From Mycobacteroides chelonae (lineage in GTDB: Bacteria > Actinomycetota > Actinomycetes > Mycobacteriales > Mycobacteriaceae): a DNA stretch of 64,000 nucleotides. Shown one piece after another: positions 52,827-61,538 of the stretch (its first letter is position 1; every line of letters begins with the position of its first letter). The stretch lies in contig NZ_CP050145.1 of assembly GCF_016767715.1 (NCBI RefSeq), positions 682,001 to 746,000 on the forward strand, written 5' to 3'. The position numbers and the translations under genes were made by a program. The notes beneath the pieces are model-generated. The model ran no database searches. It was not told the origin of the DNA and worked only from the letters and a program-made list of their open reading frames with translations.

Positions 52827-54308
52827 CTAGTCAGATTGGCTGCCTTTCTCCGGGTCCCAGGTGTTGGGAATCATCGGCGCCCGAGCGCCCTCACTGAAGT
52901 CGTCCTCGCGGCCCAATGTGGCCAATCCGGTTGCCGCCAGGCCTGTTCTGGGCGCCGTACCGGTGAATCCCATGGGCCCAGCCGCGCGGCCGGAGGCCAT
53001 CACGTCAGCTTTGGTATGCGAGACCGCTGCCGGGGTGGCGTCCATTTCCATGTATTCGACGGCGCGGCCTTCTTGCTTGCTCCGATCGCGTCGTCGGCGT
53101 GCCTGTCGCGCTGCGGCCGTCGCCGCCGTCCCCGCCCGTTCTGATGCTGAGTTCCTGGCTGACGTACTGGCTCTCGTGTGGACCTGGCTCGCCAGAGCCA
53201 ATCGGGCGCCGATGCGGGGGCCTCCACCGACCCCGTACGGGAACGAGAAACCTGGATCGCCGACGGGTGGGGGAGGAGACGACGGCGCAGGCGCGGTACC
53301 TGGTGCGGATGGCGCTGGTGCGCCGGAGGGGGCCGGTGCGGGAGCCGACGGCGATGAACTAGAGGCGGGGGCTGTCCCAGCAGCCGCCGCGGTGGGAGGT
53401 TCCGGGACGGGGTTCGGTTCCGTCGCAACGATTTCAGGCGACGGCTGGATGCCGGCCAGGCCTGCCAACCCGACCATTGAGCTCAGGCTCGCGATCGCTA
53501 GAGCAAGCGCGGGCTGGATCAGCACCGGGGCGAACTGGCCGATTGTCGAAGCCAATTGTGCGGCATGAAAAGCGACATCCGCCAACACCAACGGAAGGTT
53601 GGTCAACAGTGCTGCCGGATCGGTCAGCAGGTTGTTCCACAGCAGCTTGAGATGCTCGACCATCTCACCGGCCACGTGGACCCACCACTCCGGGTTGGTG
53701 GGGTCCAGGTCTCCGTGACCGTGGTCGTCGTCATGGCCGTGCTCGTGATCGTGATCGTCATGCTCATGGTCATGCAGGATCGACGGAGGCGGTGTAGAAG
53801 GCGGTGTAGACGCCAGGGCGACCTCGGAGGCGGTTTGGTACACCGTCATCGTCGTGGCGGCCTGAATCCACATGCGGACGTAGTCCGCCTCGGTGGCAAC
53901 GATGGGAATTGTGTTGATACCGAAGAAGTTTGTTGCCAACAATGCCGCGTGCGTGGCGTGGTTGGCGGCCAGCTCGGCAAGAGTGGGCATGATTGCCAGC
54001 GCGGTGCTGTATGCGCCCGCGGCGGTACCATGCTGAGCGGCACGGGCATTGCTTTCGATGGCGCCTTGGGTCAGCCATTCCAGGTACGGAATGTGCGCCG
54101 CCACATACGTGTCTGCACTGGGACCCTGCCACGTTGCCGCATGGGTGGCGGCCAGAATTGCCCGGAGCTCATCGGCCGTCGCGGTGTAATGCGCCCCCAG
54201 CGAGGACCATTCGGCTGCGGCGGCGAGCAGCGGTCCGGGGCCCGGACCTGCGCTGAGCAGAGTCGAATGCACCTCCGGCGGCGAAGCCATCCACACCGGC
54301 ATAGCCAC
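52827..54308 (-). CDS. PPE-family protein (PPE-PPW-like) with His/Asp-rich segment
   Basis: 493 aa from GTG 54308 (ATG 54302 also possible). PPE motif at residues 10-12 (SPPEVHS), WQG at 60-62, helical PPE domain to ~165. Residues 179-200 consist only of His, Asp, Glu and Gly, with nine His. A hydrophobic helical block, a Pro/Ala/Ser-rich linker and a C-terminal MGFTGTA ... TWDP region typical of PPE-PPW proteins follow. Secreted by type VII systems, usually with a PE partner, which is not encoded here. The His-rich part could bind Zn or Ni; upstream is a Zur-like site. Confidence 0.9.
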   Translation of the reverse strand: MAMPVWMASPPEVHSTLLSAGPGPGPLLAAAAEWSSLGAHYTATADELRAILAATHAATWQGPSADTYVAAHIPYLEWLTQGAIESNARAAQHGTAAGAYSTALAIMPTLAELAANHATHAALLATNFFGINTIPIVATEADYVRMWIQAATTMTVYQTASEVALASTPPSTPPPSILHDHEHDDHDHEHGHDDDHGHGDLDPTNPEWWVHVAGEMVEHLKLLWNNLLTDPAALLTNLPLVLADVAFHAAQLASTIGQFAPVLIQPALALAIASLSSMVGLAGLAGIQPSPEIVATEPNPVPEPPTAAAAGTAPASSSSPSAPAPAPSGAPAPSAPGTAPAPSSPPPPVGDPGFSFPYGVGGGPRIGARLALASQVHTRASTSARNSASERAGTAATAAARQARRRRDRSKQEGRAVEYMEMDATPAAVSHTKADVMASGRAAGPMGFTGTAPRTGLAATGLATLGREDDFSEGARAPMIPNTWDPEKGSQSD

Positions 54309-54336
54309 TCCGCACCCTCCACCGCACTAACGACAA

Positions 54337-54351
54337 CGATAACGATATTCA
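54337..54351 (-). promoter_or_regulatory. Zur-like binding site upstream of the PPE gene
   Basis: On the minus strand TGAATATCGTTATCG, resembling the palindromic core TGA-N-AAT-N-ATT-N-TCA of mycobacterial zinc-uptake (Zur) sites at 9 of 12 fixed positions, in a strongly AT-rich patch (54330-54360) unlike its surroundings. It sits 29-43 bp before the PPE start, over a likely promoter. Predicted only. Confidence 0.5.
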
Positions 54352-54513
54352 TTTACATTAGCGTGTGGGATGGGAGGCCATGCTGGTACCCCACAGGGGT
54401 TTGGATTGTTTGGTCCCGGGATTGACGGAGTTGATGCCAAAGACCCTGGAGAGCCGTTGTCGGCCAGACGTATTCAGAGACTTGGTGCGCTAGATCCGGC
54501 CGTCAGGCGTCGA

Positions 54514-55404
54514 TCAAATGAGCGCGCCCTGCAGACTTCGGCAGGCCTTGGCCACGAAGTCCTTCGACACCCCGGCCCACGGTACGAATCTGTCGAAGCC
54601 GTGGAAAGCGCCCTCCACGACTTCCAGCTCGCAGGGCACTCCGGCGGCACGCAGACGTTCGGCGTAGAGGAGGTCCTCGTCGTGAAACAGGTCGGCCGTC
54701 CCGATGCCCAACCAGGCCGGCGCCACTCCGGCTAAGTCCGACCGCCGACCCGGTACGGCGACATTGCGGTCGGTGTCCCCCAGGTACGAGTCCCAGCCAA
54801 ACCGGTTACTTTTGGTGCTCCACATCCGCAGGTTGGTTTCGTCGACGTCGGTGCGCGTGGTGGTGCGGTCGTCGAGCATCGGGTAGACCAGCAGCTGCGC
54901 CGCCGGTGCGACCTCGCCCCGGTCACGCGCCAGCAGCGCAAGTGCTGCGGTCAGTCCGCCGCCGGCGCTGGCGCCGCCAATGGCGATGCGTGTTGGGTCG
55001 ATCCAACCTTGCACCGATAGCCAGCGCAGCGCCGCATAGCAGTCCTCGACGGGTGTCGGATAGGGATGTTCGGGTGCCAGCCGATAGTCGACCGACACGA
55101 CGGGAAGCCCCGTTTCCCGCATGACCTTGCGGCAGAAGAAGTCATCCTGACGTGCCGTGCCCATCACATAACCGCCGCCGTGAATCCACAGCAGAGCCGG
55201 GGACGGCTCGGTCAGGTTCTTGGGAACGTGTGCACGAACCGTCACGTCGTCGTTCACCGCCACGGTCCGCACCCCAAATCTGGGAAACAGCCCCGAGGCG
55301 CGGATCAATCCGCGCAGGGTGGAAAGGGTTCGTGGCAGGCCGACCTGTCGTGGAAATACCTTGGCCGCCAAACGGAGGCTGGGGTGAATGTCAGGTGACG
55401 ACAC
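54514..55404 (-). CDS. Alpha/beta hydrolase-3 lipase/esterase (HSL family)
   Basis: 296 aa from GTG 55404 (VSSPDIHPSLRLAAK). HSL-family motifs are clear: oxyanion HGGGYVMG, GASAGGG with nucleophile Ser, and C-terminal GAFHGFD with the catalytic His. Mycobacterial LipH/LipI-type enzymes hydrolyse short acyl esters. Divergent from the SDR at 55511. Confidence 0.88.
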   Translation of the reverse strand: MSSPDIHPSLRLAAKVFPRQVGLPRTLSTLRGLIRASGLFPRFGVRTVAVNDDVTVRAHVPKNLTEPSPALLWIHGGGYVMGTARQDDFFCRKVMRETGLPVVSVDYRLAPEHPYPTPVEDCYAALRWLSVQGWIDPTRIAIGGASAGGGLTAALALLARDRGEVAPAAQLLVYPMLDDRTTTRTDVDETNLRMWSTKSNRFGWDSYLGDTDRNVAVPGRRSDLAGVAPAWLGIGTADLFHDEDLLYAERLRAAGVPCELEVVEGAFHGFDRFVPWAGVSKDFVAKACRSLQGALI

Positions 55405-55510
55405 ACAGCGAGTATGCCGGTGGGAGGCGCATAACGTGGCGGTTTGGCATGACGGGGAATGTTTCGGACCCGAGTCCACTTGACCCGTGCGTACCTACGG
55501 AAGGACCACC

Positions 55511-56254
55511 ATGACTCCACCACTGAAGGGTCGCCGCGCGTTTGTCACCGGCGGATCGCGCGGAATAGGCGCAGCCATCGTGCGCAGGCTCGCCGAAGAT
55601 GGTGCGCGTGTCGTCTTCACGTTCTCGAGTTCACCGCAACCGGCCGCGGACGTCGTGGCCGATGTCAAGGAGGACGGCGGCTGGGCGCTGGCGGTCAAGG
55701 CCGACGTATCCGACCCGGCACAGCTCACGGCTGCGGTCAACGAGGCGGCCGAACACCTTGGCGGACTGGATATTCTGGTCAACAATGCCGGCATCGCATC
55801 CTTTGGCGACGTGGATACCGCGACCTTGGAAGACTTCGACGCGATCGTCGCGGTGAACGTGCGGGCTGTTTTCGCGGCCATCAAGGCGGCCTCCCCGCAT
55901 CTGGCCGAGGGAGGCAGGATCGTCACCATCGGCAGCATCAACGGCGACCATTCGCCTACCCCCAACGCATCGCTGTACTCGATGTCGAAGGCGGCCGTCG
56001 CAGGCCTGACGCGCGGGCTGGCGCGCGAATTCGGCCCCCGGGGCATCACGATCAACAACGTTCAGCCGGGCCCGGTGGACACGGATATGAACCCAGAGAA
56101 TGGCGAGCTGGCGCAGATCCTGCTCCCCAACATCGCGGTAGGGCGCTATGGCCAGCCTCGCGATATCGCCAGCTTGGTGAGCTATCTGGCATCGGATGAG
56201 GCCTGGTACATCACGGGAACCGCGATCAACATCGACGGGGGATTCACCGTCTAG
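55511..56254 (+). CDS. Short-chain dehydrogenase/reductase, FabG-like
   Basis: 247 aa. NAD(P) loop TGGSRGIGAAIVRRL, NNAGI, and catalytic Ser-Tyr-Lys (GSINGD and YSMSKAAVAG); C-terminal NIDGGFTV. Reduces a 3-oxo or related carbonyl. The ATG at 55511 follows AAGGACC. Followed 28 bp later by an SRPBCC gene in the same direction. Confidence 0.88.
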   Translation: MTPPLKGRRAFVTGGSRGIGAAIVRRLAEDGARVVFTFSSSPQPAADVVADVKEDGGWALAVKADVSDPAQLTAAVNEAAEHLGGLDILVNNAGIASFGDVDTATLEDFDAIVAVNVRAVFAAIKAASPHLAEGGRIVTIGSINGDHSPTPNASLYSMSKAAVAGLTRGLAREFGPRGITINNVQPGPVDTDMNPENGELAQILLPNIAVGRYGQPRDIASLVSYLASDEAWYITGTAINIDGGFTV

Positions 56255-56282
56255 CGCTCGCGAGGTCGCTAGGGTCAGGTCC

Positions 56283-56720
56283 ATGGCCACTAGCGACACC
56301 CGGGAAATAGTCATCGAGGCGACCCCCGCGCAGATTATGGATGTCATCGCAGACTTCGAGGTTCTGCCGAAATGGTCTTCGGCGCATCAGAGTTCGACGG
56401 TGCTGACCACGGGCGACGACGGTAGACCGCACGAGGTGAAGATGAAGGTGAAGACGGCGGGCATCACCGACGAACAAACCGTCGCCTACACCTGGGGCGC
56501 CGATACGGTCAGCTGGACCCTGGTGAAGGCCAGTCAGCAGCGCCGTCAGGACGGTAAGTACACCTTCACGCCCAAGGGTGACAAGACGCACGTGAAGTTC
56601 GAGCTGACGGTCGACCCGCTGATCCCGCTGCCCGGATTCGTGCTGAAGCGGGCCATCAAGGGCGCCATGGAAACCGCCACCGATGGACTGCGCAAGCAGG
56701 TCCTCGCCACCTACCGGTAG
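56283..56720 (+). CDS. SRPBCC/polyketide-cyclase-like lipid-binding protein
   Basis: 145 aa, a START-like helix-grip fold (EIVIEATPAQIMDVIADF and a C-terminal helix ending TDGLRKQVLA). Such proteins bind hydrophobic ligands; a few act as cyclases or aromatases. The ATG at 56283 is preferred over an earlier frame inside the SDR. Catalytic role unknown. Confidence 0.82.
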   Translation: MATSDTREIVIEATPAQIMDVIADFEVLPKWSSAHQSSTVLTTGDDGRPHEVKMKVKTAGITDEQTVAYTWGADTVSWTLVKASQQRRQDGKYTFTPKGDKTHVKFELTVDPLIPLPGFVLKRAIKGAMETATDGLRKQVLATYR

Positions 56721-56739
56721 ACCCTTCCCTCCGCCAAGC

Positions 56740-56778
56740 CTCCCTAGTATCGTTATTCCGAATATCGAAACTAGGGAG
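56740..56778. promoter_or_regulatory. 39-bp palindromic operator upstream of TetR operon
   Basis: Left arm CTCCCTAGTATCGTTATTC (56740-56758), central C 56759, right arm 56760-56778; 17 of 19 positions are complementary. The site ends 10 bp before the GTG of the TetR gene. A palindrome of this length could hold two TetR dimers. It is very likely the autoregulatory site of the TetR-SDR-crotonase operon. Confidence 0.75.
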
Positions 56779-56788
56779 TCTTGGGATA

Positions 56789-57388
56789 GTGGATAGACGC
56801 CAGGGGGGACGTCCCCGCGATCCGGACAAGGATGACGCGGTGCGCGAGACCGTGCGCCAGATGTTGGCGACCGAGGGGTATCAGGGCACCACCATCCCCG
56901 CCGTGGCCCGCGTCGCAGGCATCGGTGCTCCCACGATTTACCGGCGTTGGTCAACGCAGGCCGCCATGGTGGAGAGCGCGATCGCGGACCGCCCGTGGCC
57001 CGCGGCCCTCGCCGATCGCGGCGAATTCCAGGACTATCTGCCCGTGGTGGTGCGCGCTGTGGTCGAGTACTTTGCCGATCCCGCTACCCGCGCCGCGATG
57101 CCGGGACTCCTCGTCGAGTACCACCGCGAACCGGGGCAGTATGCGGATTTGGTCACGCGCACTGAAATGCCTCTGCGCGAAGCGTTCCGGACGGCACACG
57201 CCGAGGCTGTCGCCGCCGGCCGGCGTGCGGACCGGCCCGGGGCGGATGCGCTCTTCGACACCGTTGTGGGTATGGCCGTCTACCACGGCGTCTTGCGCGG
57301 CACCGCCGACGAAGCGCTCATCGAGCAGATTCTTGGTGTGGTGGGCGCGGCGAGCATTGTGGACCAGCGAAAAGTGAGGAAACGATGA
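56789..57388 (+). CDS. TetR-family regulator
   Basis: 199 aa, GTG start at 56789 after the large palindrome. Helix-turn-helix TTIPAVARVAGIGAPTIYRRW at residues ~30-50; C-terminal ligand domain with YHREPGQYADLV. ATGA overlap with the SDR at 57385 shows translation coupling. It should regulate this operon in response to an acyl-CoA- or alcohol-type ligand (inference). Confidence 0.87.
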   Translation: MDRRQGGRPRDPDKDDAVRETVRQMLATEGYQGTTIPAVARVAGIGAPTIYRRWSTQAAMVESAIADRPWPAALADRGEFQDYLPVVVRAVVEYFADPATRAAMPGLLVEYHREPGQYADLVTRTEMPLREAFRTAHAEAVAAGRRADRPGADALFDTVVGMAVYHGVLRGTADEALIEQILGVVGAASIVDQRKVRKR

Positions 57389-58155
57389 ACCGAGAAACCT
57401 TCTCCAGCCTGTTCGACCTCACGGGGCGTACGGCCATCGTCACCGGGGGCACCCGTGGGATCGGGCGATCTCTCGCCGAAGGTTATGCCTACGCAGGCGC
57501 CAATGTGGTTGTCGCAAGCCGCAAACCGGAAGCGTGCGCCGAGGCGGCCGAGCATCTGCGCTCCCTGGGCGGCCGGGCGCTGGGCGTACCGACGCACACG
57601 GGCGATATCGAATCCCTGGAGCACCTGGTGCGGGCCGCCGTCGAGGAGTTCGGCGGTGTCGACATCGTGGTGAACAACGCCGCCAATGCACTCACCGAAC
57701 CGGTGGGTGCCTTCACCGTCGACGGGTGGGACAAGTCTTTCGGTGTGAACCTGCGGGGGCCGGTGTTTCTGGTGCAAGCCGCGCTGCCGCATTTGGTGAA
57801 CAGTTCACACGCGGCAGTGCTCAACGTTGTCTCGGTGGGCGCTTTCATGTTTGGCCAAGGGGTCTCCATGTACTCGGCGGCCAAGGCGGCGCTGGTCTCA
57901 TACACGCGGTCAGCGGCGGCCGAGCTCGCTTCGCGGGGTGTGCGTGTCAACGCACTCGCCCCCGGCGCGATCGACACCGACATGGTGCGCAAGACCCCGC
58001 CCGCCGAGGTGGAACGGATGGCCAATGCCAATCATCTTAAACGGCTCGGAGTTCCCGACGAAATGGTAGGTACCGCACTGCTTTTGACATCCGATGCGGG
58101 CAGTTACATCACCGGTCAGACCATCATCGCCGACGGGGGGTTGGTGGCCCGATGA
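57385..58155 (+). CDS. Short-chain dehydrogenase/reductase
   Basis: 256 aa. TGGTRGIGRSLAEG cofactor loop, NNAANAL variant of NNAG, catalytic YSAAKAALVSY and C-terminal ADGGLV. Its stop overlaps the crotonase ATG (ATGA). In this operon it would oxidise the hydroxyacyl product of hydration or reduce an enone; substrate unknown. Confidence 0.88.
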   Translation: MNRETFSSLFDLTGRTAIVTGGTRGIGRSLAEGYAYAGANVVVASRKPEACAEAAEHLRSLGGRALGVPTHTGDIESLEHLVRAAVEEFGGVDIVVNNAANALTEPVGAFTVDGWDKSFGVNLRGPVFLVQAALPHLVNSSHAAVLNVVSVGAFMFGQGVSMYSAAKAALVSYTRSAAAELASRGVRVNALAPGAIDTDMVRKTPPAEVERMANANHLKRLGVPDEMVGTALLLTSDAGSYITGQTIIADGGLVAR

Positions 58156-58964
58156 TTCACACGGAGCATCGCGACAACGGAATCCTGGTGGTCACGATCG
58201 ATCGTCCCGAGCGCCGTAATGCACTGGACCCGCAGACCGTGGCCGAGCTGCACTCCGTGGTCGAGAAGACCGATGGTGACCCCAAGGTGCGGGTGGTGGT
58301 TCTCACCGCCGTCGGCGCATCATTTTGTGCCGGAGCCGATCTGAAGTCGCTGCCCACTGATTTCACCAATATCGGGGCGACCTCCACGGCCGCGCTGCTC
58401 GGTGCCACCGACTCGGAGCTGGTGCGGACGCTGGCGGCCCAGGAGTTGATGGCCTCGCTGTTCGAACGGATTCACCGGATGCGTCAGCCGGTCATCGCTG
58501 CTGTCAATGGACACGCGGTCGGTGGCGGGTTCGCATTGGCGCTAGCCTGCGATATCCGATTCGCCTGCCCGGAGGCCTCATTCGGCGCCGTGTTTATCCG
58601 TCATGGGGTATCCAACTGCGATATGGGAACCAGCTATCACCTGCCGCGGTTGGTGGGCGCGGCGCGCGCCGCAGAGCTGATGTTGACCGGACGGGTATTC
58701 GGCGCCGACGAGGCGCAACGGATCGGCTTGATCTTCGACGTGGTGCCCACTGAAACCCTCCTTGAGGCGGCGCTCGCGAAGGCCGAAGAAATCGCCGTGC
58801 ACTCACCGTTGGCGGTATGGATGACGAAAGAGACGATGTGGCAGACGGTCGACGCGCCGAGCTTGCGTCATGCGCTGGACCTGGAAAACAGGACTCAGGT
58901 GATGTGTACTGCCACCGGCGAATTGCGCCGGTCCTTCGACGCTTTCAGGGAGGGGCGTGCCTAG
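58152..58964 (+). CDS. Enoyl-CoA hydratase/isomerase
   Basis: 270 aa crotonase fold: RPERRNALDPQTV, CAGADLKSL oxyanion region and GGGFALALACDIRFA, with ASFGAVFIRHGV where the acid residue of hydratases would lie. The usual second Glu is not obvious (VFIRHG rather than PEV/ELG), so the exact reaction is uncertain. The stop overlaps the TetR gene on the other strand by 4 bp (58961-58964). Confidence 0.82.
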   Translation: MIHTEHRDNGILVVTIDRPERRNALDPQTVAELHSVVEKTDGDPKVRVVVLTAVGASFCAGADLKSLPTDFTNIGATSTAALLGATDSELVRTLAAQELMASLFERIHRMRQPVIAAVNGHAVGGGFALALACDIRFACPEASFGAVFIRHGVSNCDMGTSYHLPRLVGAARAAELMLTGRVFGADEAQRIGLIFDVVPTETLLEAALAKAEEIAVHSPLAVWMTKETMWQTVDAPSLRHALDLENRTQVMCTATGELRRSFDAFREGRA

Positions 58965-59605
58965 TTCTCTGCCGGAGGTCCGGCCAGGATGGCGGTCACC
59001 ATGTCGATGAGCTGCGCATTCATCTGCCCGTCGTCGAGATAGGTGCCGCTCAGGGACATCAGTCGATTGGTGTGCGCGATGTCGCCCAGAACTACGCAGG
59101 TCAGTGTGACCGCCTGGGTGACCCCGAATCGGATCGACGGCAGTGAGGCCTTCGGGCGCAGCCGTACGATCAGTTCCTGTAGTCGCGCGGCCTGAGGCTG
59201 AAAGCTCACGCTCATCGGGATAAGCGCGGGGTGCCCGCTGATGAGGAGCTTGCCGAGGGTGGAAAGCCATGCGGTTCCGCCCTCTTCGCCGATCTCGGAC
59301 AGCGGGACGACGATCGCCTCGGCAATGGCGCGCAGTGTCCCGGCCCTTTCGGCGATGTCCAGCAACGCGAACCGGCGCTTTTCGAGCTGATTCAGGTATT
59401 TATCGAGCAGCGCCTCGATGAGACGTTCCTTGGATCCGAAGTGATAGTGCACCGACGCGACATTGGTGCCCGCTGCCGCCATGATGGCGCGCAGTGACAC
59501 CGCATCCACGCCACGCTCGGCGAACAGGCGCTCGGCGGCACTGAGCAATCGCTGATCGGTGGAATCATGTGCGGAGGTGTCTGTTTCAGATGCGATGTTG
59601 GTCAT
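58961..59605 (-). CDS. TetR-family regulator
   Basis: 214 aa from the ATG at 59605. HTH SLRAIMAAAGTNVASVHYHFG (residues ~40-60). Overlaps the crotonase gene upstream (ATGA at 59602-59605). It is the last gene of the thiolase/DUF35 operon, so it probably regulates its own pathway; the palindrome at 63540-63576 upstream of the first gene is a candidate site. Confidence 0.87.
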   Translation of the reverse strand: MTNIASETDTSAHDSTDQRLLSAAERLFAERGVDAVSLRAIMAAAGTNVASVHYHFGSKERLIEALLDKYLNQLEKRRFALLDIAERAGTLRAIAEAIVVPLSEIGEEGGTAWLSTLGKLLISGHPALIPMSVSFQPQAARLQELIVRLRPKASLPSIRFGVTQAVTLTCVVLGDIAHTNRLMSLSGTYLDDGQMNAQLIDMVTAILAGPPAEN

Positions 59606-60387
59606 TGGCCGGTGAACCGCGCCTCTCTCTTCTCGCGGAATGCGGACAACCCCTCGCGTGCATCGGCAGAGCTGATCACCTGGCGGGTAAGGCGGGCTTC
59701 GATCGCGCGGGCGTCTTCCTCGGCGATCCAACCGCTGTGCACCACGGCTTCCTTGGCATTGCGTACCGCGAGAGGTCCGTTGCGCGCCACGCGTTCGGCG
59801 AGGCTCCGCGCCTTGTCCAATGCGGTGCCCGCCGGCACCACGTGGCCCACCAGGCCGAAATGATAGGCCTCCTGGGCGGTCAGCGGCTCGCCCGTGAGGA
59901 TCATTTCCATGGCCTTGGTGTAGGGAATCTGCCGTTTGAGCCGGACCATGGAGCCGGCACCGGGCACCAGCCCACGCTGCACCTCCGGAAGACCGAACGT
60001 GGCCCGATCATCGGCAACACGGATATCGGTCTGCTGCAACATTTCACATCCGCCACCCAGGCACGCACCGTTGACCGCCGCGATGAGCGGTTTGGTCAGG
60101 GTGTGGGTGAGTAGCAGTCCTTTGCCTATGGCGGCGGGATCGAGTGGCGGTGCGGAGCCGTCCCGGACCATCCAGCCGTCGCTGAGATCACCTCCTACGC
60201 AGTAGGCGCTACCGGCGCCGGTGATGATGGCCGCCCGGATACCGTCGTCCCCGTCGATCTCGTCCCAGGCCTGGGCGAGCTGTCCCACCATATTGGTAGA
60301 CAATGCATTTCGCCGATGCGGACGGTTCATGGTCAAGATGACGATCGGGCCGTCCCGCTCGACGAGAAGTTCTCGATCTTCGGTCAT
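59602..60387 (-). CDS. Enoyl-CoA hydratase/isomerase
   Basis: 261 aa from the ATG at 60387 (longer frame overlaps the thiolase-like gene). Crotonase elements RPHRRNALSTNMV, GGGCEMLQQTDIRVA and FGLPEVQRGLVPGAG, where the Glu of PEV is the likely catalytic base. Translation is coupled to the TetR gene by an ATGA overlap. It would hydrate an enoyl-CoA made in this pathway. Confidence 0.88.
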   Translation of the reverse strand: MTEDRELLVERDGPIVILTMNRPHRRNALSTNMVGQLAQAWDEIDGDDGIRAAIITGAGSAYCVGGDLSDGWMVRDGSAPPLDPAAIGKGLLLTHTLTKPLIAAVNGACLGGGCEMLQQTDIRVADDRATFGLPEVQRGLVPGAGSMVRLKRQIPYTKAMEMILTGEPLTAQEAYHFGLVGHVVPAGTALDKARSLAERVARNGPLAVRNAKEAVVHSGWIAEEDARAIEARLTRQVISSADAREGLSAFREKREARFTGQ

Positions 60388-61538
60388 GGTTTCTCGCTCC
60401 CCACCACCCATAAAGCATGGAACTGCGATGCGCCGCCCATGGCGTGGCCTATCGCGCGTCGGGCACCGTCGACCTGATGTTCTCCCGCCAGCCCCCGCAC
60501 CTGCAAAGCGGCCTCGGCGAATCGAAGCAGGCCGGTCGCGCCGGTGGGGTTGCCCGAGAGCACACCACCGGACGGGTTGATCGGGTGTCTGCCCCCGAAC
60601 GCGGTGTGGCCCTCGTCGACGGCGCGCCAGCCCGATCCCTCGGGAGCCAGCCCGATGTTCTCCATCCACATCGGCTCGTACCAGCTGTAGGGGATGTAGA
60701 GCTCGGATACATCGGCCTCGGTGGCCGGGTCGGTGATCCCCGCCTCGCGGTACGCCGCAGCGGCGCACTCCTGCCCGGCGCGTGGATTCACCTCATCGCG
60801 GCCCGCGAAATGGCCTGTCTCGGTTCGCCACCCGGTGCCGTGAATCCAGGCGGGCGGTCGTGGCGCATGCGTCGCGAACAGTTCGGAAGAAACGACGACC
60901 GCACACGAGCCGTCGGATGACGGGCACGATTCCAGGAACCGGATGGGATCCCAGAGCATCGGGGAGCTGCGCACCTCCTCGACGGTGATATCGGGCTTGT
61001 GGATATGTGCGTATGGGTTACGGATGGCGTTGAGGCGATGATTCACCGCGACTTGCCAGCCGATGTGTTCCGGGGCGCCCGAGCGGCGGATGTACTCACG
61101 GATGACGGGTGCGAAATGCCCACCCGCGCCGGCACCCAGCTGGGCACTGAACGGTAGCGGCCGGGACAGCGCCCAGGTGAAGTTGCCCTCTGACTCCTTG
61201 GAGTACGCGACGACCAGCACCCTTCCGGCAAGTCCGGCTTGCACCAGATGTGCGGCATAGATGGCCGCGTGCCCTCCGACGCTGCCACCGGTGAACACCC
61301 GGGTGACCGGCAGTCCGCGCGCGCCCATCGCGTCGGCGAGGTATAGCTCCGGATTCATCACGCCGTCGAAGAGATCGGGGGTCTTCGCGAGCACGATCGC
61401 ATCGATATCACCGAACGTCAGCTCCGCGTCGGCCAGCGCGCCGTCCACCGCCTCGCGCACCAGCGCCGCGATGCTGACCTCACGCTTCTTGGCCTGCTTG
61501 CTTTGGCCGACACCGACTACGGCGACACGGGCGCTCAT
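60384..61538 (-). CDS. Thiolase-like protein lacking the nucleophilic Cys
   Basis: 384 aa of thiolase/lipid-transfer type (MSARVAVVGVGQSKQ start, NPSGGVLSGNPTGATGLLRF, GHAMGGASQFHALW end). At the position of the usual nucleophilic Cys it reads GGS86VGGHAA, so Ser replaces Cys. The catalytic partner may be the thiolase-like gene just upstream in the operon, which keeps Cys89. Such Cys-less forms also act as aldolases in steroid degradation. The start overlaps its neighbour's stop by 4 bp. Confidence 0.82.
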   Translation of the reverse strand: MSARVAVVGVGQSKQAKKREVSIAALVREAVDGALADAELTFGDIDAIVLAKTPDLFDGVMNPELYLADAMGARGLPVTRVFTGGSVGGHAAIYAAHLVQAGLAGRVLVVAYSKESEGNFTWALSRPLPFSAQLGAGAGGHFAPVIREYIRRSGAPEHIGWQVAVNHRLNAIRNPYAHIHKPDITVEEVRSSPMLWDPIRFLESCPSSDGSCAVVVSSELFATHAPRPPAWIHGTGWRTETGHFAGRDEVNPRAGQECAAAAYREAGITDPATEADVSELYIPYSWYEPMWMENIGLAPEGSGWRAVDEGHTAFGGRHPINPSGGVLSGNPTGATGLLRFAEAALQVRGLAGEHQVDGARRAIGHAMGGASQFHALWVVGSEKP

